Shown: positions 60,231 through 64,000 of the stretch, piece after piece
Position numbering within the stretch: position 1 is the first letter of the stretch
Layout: the number at the start of each line of letters is the position of its first letter
From: Bacilli bacterium
GTDB taxonomy: Bacteria > Bacillota_I > Bacilli_A > RF39 > UBA660
NCBI GenBank assembly: GCA_017542465.1
Contig: JAFXXB010000012.1
Span: forward strand, 1 to 64,000
Direction of reading: 5' to 3'
DNA length: 64,000 nucleotides
Program-made: the position numbers and the translations under genes
The notes under the pieces: model-generated
Seen by the model: only the letters and a program-made list of their open reading frames with translations
What the model was told of the DNA's origin: nothing
Databases searched by the model: none

Positions 60231-62047
60231 TAGTTAAGGGACAAAAGATAAATGACAGATACCAAATCATCAAGACAATTGGTGAAGGTGGTATGGCTAA
60301 TGTTTATCTAGCATATGATACTATACTAGATAGAAATGTAGCAGTTAAAGTATTACGTGGTGATCTTGCAACAGATGAAAAGTTTGTTAGAAGATTCCAA
60401 AGAGAAGCTTTATCAGCATCAAGCCTATCTCATCCAAATATAGTTGAAGTATATGATGTTGGTGAAGATAATGAATCATACTATATAGTAATGGAATATA
60501 TTGAAGGTAAACAATTAAAACAATTGTTGAAAAAACGTGGTAAGTTAACATTAAATGAAGTAGTAGATATAATGCTTCAAGTAACTGATGGTATGTCAGC
60601 TGCCCATGATTCATATATAATCCATAGAGATATTAAACCTCAAAATATAATGATCTTAGAGAATGGTTTAATTAAAATAACAGACTTTGGTATTGCTATG
60701 GCATTAAACTCAACTCAATTAACTCAAACAAATTCAGTTATGGGTTCAGTTCATTATTTACCACCTGAACAAGCAAGTGGTAAGGGTGCTACAATTCAAT
60801 CAGATGTATACTCAATGGGTATCTTAATGTATGAATTATTAACTGGTGAATTACCTTTTAGAGGTGACAATGCAGTTGAAATAGCCTTAAAACAAATTAA
60901 GGAACCAATTCCTTCAGTTAAGGATAAGGTAGATGTTCCTCAATCAATTGAAAATATAATTATTAAAGCAACAGCTAAAAATCCAAAGAATAGATATGCT
61001 GATGCTAGAGAAATGTATGAAGATTTAAGAACAGCATTATCAAAGGAAAGAGAAAATGAACCTAAGTACATGTTAAAATATGCTGAAAATGATAATGAAA
61101 ACATTAAGAAGTCAGAAGTAAGAACAACACCTGTTCCTCCTGATGAAGAAGAAAAGAATAAGAAGAAAGCAAAAGATAAGAATGATGAATTCTTAGATAA
61201 GTTTGCTGAAACAGAAGAAATTAAAGCAACTAAGATTGAAGAAAAGAAGAGCAAATCATCAGATAAAGAAGAAAAGAAAAAGGAAAATAAGTTATTATTA
61301 ATCTTAGCTATTATATTTACTTCATTATTTGTTGTAGTAACAGCAATAGTTGTTATAGTTCCTAAGTTCTTAGATGTTAAGGAAGTAAAAATACCTGATG
61401 TTAAGAATATGAGTGTTGTAGATGCAGAAGCAGCACTTGAAAAATTAGGATTAGATGTTGAAAATGATGTTAAATATGAAGATTCATCTGATGTTGAAGA
61501 AGGTAACGTTACTCGTACTTCTCCTCAAATAGGAAGAACAGTTAAGAAAGGTACTTCAATAACTCTTTATGTTTCATCTGGTGAAGGTGGAGTAGTATTA
61601 GAGGATTATACTGGACAAAACTATAATAAGATTCAAGGTATACTAGAAGAAAAGAATATATTTGTAGTAATTAAGAAGGAAGAACCTGAAGATTATAATA
61701 AAGTAACTGCTGATCAAATCTTAAGACAAGAACCTGAAAAGGGTAAGGTAGTTAAATCAGGAGGAACTGTAACATTATATATTCCTGATATGAATACAAC
61801 ATATCCTGACTTTACAACTGATGAATGGAAATCAATTGAAAAGATTCAAGAATGGTGTGATAAATATTCAGTTAACTTTGCTGAACCTGTATATGATATG
61901 ACTGATGAATATCCAGAAGGAAAGATTTATAAACAAACTCCTTTAGCAGGTACTAGAGTACAAACTGGACAAACATTAAAGATTCATATAGCTGAGTCAC
62001 CTGATGGTGGAGAAGATACAGACGGTACAGGTACAGGAGAAGAATAA
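60227..62047 (+). CDS. prkC: PASTA-domain Ser/Thr protein kinase (PrkC/Stk)
   Basis: 606 residues. The kinase domain (about 11-275) has GEGGMANVY, AVKVL (K41), HRDIKPQN, DFGIA and SVHYLPPEQA. A charged juxtamembrane stretch precedes a single span (about 354-377). Outside are three PASTA repeats, with KIPDVKNMS, VLEDYTGQN and a third starting at TYPDFTTDE, then an acidic Gly/Thr tail. It senses muropeptides or lipid II and controls wall growth and germination in Gram-positives. It is coupled to its phosphatase upstream and rsgA downstream (TAATG). Confidence 0.94.
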   Translation: MIVKGQKINDRYQIIKTIGEGGMANVYLAYDTILDRNVAVKVLRGDLATDEKFVRRFQREALSASSLSHPNIVEVYDVGEDNESYYIVMEYIEGKQLKQLLKKRGKLTLNEVVDIMLQVTDGMSAAHDSYIIHRDIKPQNIMILENGLIKITDFGIAMALNSTQLTQTNSVMGSVHYLPPEQASGKGATIQSDVYSMGILMYELLTGELPFRGDNAVEIALKQIKEPIPSVKDKVDVPQSIENIIIKATAKNPKNRYADAREMYEDLRTALSKERENEPKYMLKYAENDNENIKKSEVRTTPVPPDEEEKNKKKAKDKNDEFLDKFAETEEIKATKIEEKKSKSSDKEEKKKENKLLLILAIIFTSLFVVVTAIVVIVPKFLDVKEVKIPDVKNMSVVDAEAALEKLGLDVENDVKYEDSSDVEEGNVTRTSPQIGRTVKKGTSITLYVSSGEGGVVLEDYTGQNYNKIQGILEEKNIFVVIKKEEPEDYNKVTADQILRQEPEKGKVVKSGGTVTLYIPDMNTTYPDFTTDEWKSIEKIQEWCDKYSVNFAEPVYDMTDEYPEGKIYKQTPLAGTRVQTGQTLKIHIAESPDGGEDTDGTGTGEE

Positions 62048-62898
62048 TGCAAGGTAGAATTACAAGAATTATAAGTAATTTATATACTGTAGATGTTGAT
62101 GGAAAAACATATGATTGCCGTGCAAGGGGTAAGTTTAGAAATGATAAACTTATCCCTTTAGTTGGTGATTATGTAGAAATAAATGATGAAAATTATATAT
62201 TAGATATTAAAGATAGAATAAATTCTTTAAATAGACCTATGGTAGCTAATATTGATGTTGCACTTATAGTAACATCATTAAAAAGACCAGAGTTATCATC
62301 ATACCTATTAGATAAGATGATAGTAAATGTTTCATCAATAAATATTAAACCAGTTTTAGTATTCACTAAATTTGATTTAATACCAGATGAAGAAAAAGAC
62401 TATTATGATTCAATACTTTCGTATTATAAAAGTGTTGGGTATGATTGTTTATTAAATACTGAAATAGATAAGTTAGATGAACTTATTGATGGTAAGGTTG
62501 TAGTATTAACCGGTCAAACAGGTGTAGGTAAATCAACTTTATTAAACAAGTTATTACCTGATGTTAATCAAGAAACTAATGATATATCAGATGCCTTAGG
62601 TAGAGGAAAACATACAACTAGACATGTTGAATTATTTAAATATAAGAATTCATTTATTGTAGATACACCAGGTTTTTCAGCACTAGATATAAATGAAGAA
62701 GATGAAAATAATATTAGATTTTATTTTAAAGAATTTAAGAATGATGAATGTAAATTCAATGATTGTAAACATATAAATGAAATAGGATGTAAGATAAAAG
62801 AAGATGTAGAAAATGGAATCATCTTACAATCTAGATATGATAATTATAAAAGGATGGTGTTGGGAGATGAAAACATCAATATCAATAACAAAGGTTAA
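62047..62898 (+). CDS. rsgA: ribosome-assembly GTPase RsgA
   Basis: 283 residues. An OB domain (MQGRITRIISNLYTVDVDGK) is followed by a circularly permuted GTPase: FTKFDLI (G4) precedes TGQTGVGKSTLLN (G1) and DTPGFSALD (G3). A zinc site (CKFNDCKHINEIGCKI) ends the protein. RsgA checks late 30S assembly. It overlaps prkC by one base and rpe by 32. Confidence 0.93.
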   Translation: MQGRITRIISNLYTVDVDGKTYDCRARGKFRNDKLIPLVGDYVEINDENYILDIKDRINSLNRPMVANIDVALIVTSLKRPELSSYLLDKMIVNVSSINIKPVLVFTKFDLIPDEEKDYYDSILSYYKSVGYDCLLNTEIDKLDELIDGKVVVLTGQTGVGKSTLLNKLLPDVNQETNDISDALGRGKHTTRHVELFKYKNSFIVDTPGFSALDINEEDENNIRFYFKEFKNDECKFNDCKHINEIGCKIKEDVENGIILQSRYDNYKRMVLGDENININNKG

Positions 62899-63496
62899 TA
62901 CTGATAGAAAAGATGCAGTAAACAAATTATTAAATACAGATACTGAATATATCCATATAGATATGATGGATGGTAAGTTTGTTAATAATACTCAATTATT
63001 GCCTAATGAAGTTTTATCTTTAGTTAAGGGTTCAACTACACTATTAGATATTCATATGATGGTAGAAGATCCTATTCCTTATATAAGAGAATTACAAGAA
63101 TTAACAAATATTAATAATATTACAATTCATTATGAAGTAGGTAATACAGATACCTACATTGATTGTATACATGAATTAGGTATTAAGGCAGGGTTAGCTA
63201 TTAATCCTAATACTCCTGTAAATTCAATATTACAATTTTTAGATAATATTGATATAATCTTAATCATGGGTGTTTATCCAGGTGAAGGTGGTCAAGAGTT
63301 AATACCTGAAACAGTTAATAAAATAAATGAATTAATTCAATTAAGAGATAAGTATAACTTATCATTTGAAATTGAATTTGATGGTGGAGTTAATGATAAG
63401 ACAAGACCTTTATTAGATGGGTTAGATATAATAGTATCAGGTTCATATGTATGTGCAACTGATAATTATCAAGAAAGAATTAATACAATAAGATAG
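62867..63496 (+). CDS. rpe: ribulose-phosphate 3-epimerase
   Basis: 209 residues. TIM-barrel landmarks are HIDMMDGKFV, DIHMMVEDP, TIHYEV, GLAINPNTP, IMGVYPGEGGQ, EFDGGVN and VSGSYV. It interconverts ribulose-5-P and xylulose-5-P in the pentose phosphate pathway. The usual N-terminal SILSAD is replaced by SITKVNTD. ATG at 62867 lies inside rsgA; an upstream in-frame ATG at 62813 would add 18 unmatched residues. Confidence 0.9.
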   Translation: MKTSISITKVNTDRKDAVNKLLNTDTEYIHIDMMDGKFVNNTQLLPNEVLSLVKGSTTLLDIHMMVEDPIPYIRELQELTNINNITIHYEVGNTDTYIDCIHELGIKAGLAINPNTPVNSILQFLDNIDIILIMGVYPGEGGQELIPETVNKINELIQLRDKYNLSFEIEFDGGVNDKTRPLLDGLDIIVSGSYVCATDNYQERINTIR

Positions 63497-63507
63497 AAGT
63501 GATTTAA

Positions 63508-64000
63508 ATGAATATAGTAAAATTTATATATGTATTTTTTATAAGTATGGTTCCTGTTATTGAGTTAAGAGGAGCAATACCAATTGGATTATCTCCAATG
63601 TGGGGAGATCCACTTCCTGTAGTACCTTTATACATAGTATGTATTTTAGGTAATATGATACCAATGCCATTTATATATTTATTTGCAAGAAGAATACTTA
63701 TATGGGGTTCTGAAGTTAAATTACCTAAATGGTTAAAATGGATTAATAGTATATTTAAATTTATGTTAAATAAAGGTGAAAAAGCAGGAAGAGATATAAC
63801 AAAGAAGACTGGTAGAAGTGTATTTGTTGCTTTAGCATTATTTGTTGGTATACCTTTACCTGGAACAGGTGGATGGACAGGTGCACTAGCAGCTTCAATA
63901 TTAGGATTAGATTTTAAGAAAAGTATTATATCTATTCTAATAGGTATATTCTTAGCTGGTGTAATCATGGGACTTGTTTCATCAGGAATATTCTCATTTG
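63508..64000 (+). CDS. Sm_multidrug_ex / COG2426-type membrane protein (3' end outside window)
   Basis: 164 residues visible, with no stop before the window ends. Family features are MVPVIELRGAIPIGL, SPMWGDPLPVVPLYIVCILGNMIP and VGIPLPGTGGWTGALAASILGLD. The family is annotated as small multidrug export protein, but its true function is not established. About four membrane spans are visible. It follows rpe by 11 bases with GAAGTGAT as SD, so it probably extends the operon. Confidence 0.85.
   Translation, partial: MNIVKFIYVFFISMVPVIELRGAIPIGLSPMWGDPLPVVPLYIVCILGNMIPMPFIYLFARRILIWGSEVKLPKWLKWINSIFKFMLNKGEKAGRDITKKTGRSVFVALALFVGIPLPGTGGWTGALAASILGLDFKKSIISILIGIFLAGVIMGLVSSGIFSF

Noticed and set aside
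63504-63968. Minus-strand open frame of 154 codons at the right edge
   Set aside because: It is antisense to the clearly recognisable Sm_multidrug_ex-type gene starting at 63508.
1-64000. Mycoplasma genetic code (TGA as Trp)
   Set aside because: Trp is encoded by TGG throughout, four genes end cleanly in TGA, and no gene needs TGA readthrough.
1-64000. CRISPR arrays, tRNA or rRNA genes, SRP RNA, riboswitches, insertion sequences
   Set aside because: I saw no regularly spaced repeats, no GC-rich structured RNA islands, and no transposase-like proteins. Long leaders that could hold riboswitches are absent.

Overview
This is a very AT-rich, gene-dense chromosomal window, mostly plus strand. 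It fits a low-GC Gram-positive bacterium. The evidence is a Stp/PASTA-kinase/RsgA/Rpe cluster in Bacillus-like order, a lipoteichoic-acid-synthase-like sulfatase, GtrA, RNase J, ComEA/ComEC, a SufCBD system and an AGGTGAT/GGAGG Shine-Dalgarno style. Trp is TGG and TGA is a stop, so this is not the Mycoplasma code. TGA is nevertheless almost never used unless it is also part of an overlapping ATGA start or a promoter. The composition and small genes suggest an uncultured gut Bacilli lineage (RF39-like or relatives of the Mollicutes); that placement is inference. I see no rRNA, tRNA, CRISPR array, phage or transposase.

Layout. 1-4100: end of an unknown gene, a decayed gene, a methyltransferase, a Tim44-like zinc-ribbon membrane protein and an ABC exporter. 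4100-6200 (minus): an HExxH protein, a DinJ/YafQ-type toxin-antitoxin pair with a readable promoter/operator, and a membrane protein. 6200-12600: ADP-ribosylglycohydrolase plus YjbR-like protein, a HerA-like ATPase, LtaS-like sulfatase plus GtrA, and a small coiled-coil protein. 12700-19760: an alpha-CTD-like mini-protein, an unknown 555-residue protein, and a coupled pair made of a bitopic membrane protein and a 1366-residue Cys-rich secreted protein (the most unusual locus here). 19800-23620: a lipid operon of two PlsC-type acyltransferases, an AMP-ligase and an E2-type acyltransferase with an altered active site. 23700-26920: an unknown gene coupled to a divergent thymidylate synthase, then a TPR protein. 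26930-30450: rrf2/iscR-sufC-sufB-sufD with an operator inside its promoter. 30500-33650: unknowns and a glycosyltransferase. 33780-39560: comEA-comEC, then an accessory stretch (YhcG-type nuclease, N-formylglutamate-amidohydrolase-like protein, a decayed comEC 3' end, small unknown genes). 39980-45430: a degenerate ABC protein followed by a heterodimeric ABC exporter. 45500-51300: aquaporin, lipoprotein, RNase J, exported protein, rpmB and an unknown. 51370-56270: dnaE, a P-loop kinase, ffh. 56280-64000: membrane proteins, AI-2E family protein, then rlmN-stp-prkC-rsgA-rpe and the start of a Sm_multidrug_ex-type gene.

Regulatory style. Many genes have an extended -10 (TGNTATAAT) only 16-19 nt before the start codon, so the mRNA leaders should be about 10-12 nt and little more than the Shine-Dalgarno. 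Many intrinsic terminators begin inside the last codons of the gene, and several are bidirectional between convergent genes. Start codons were set by the Shine-Dalgarno. In several genes an upstream in-frame GTG, TTG or ATG lies within the AGGTGAT or GGATGG motif and was rejected as a start.
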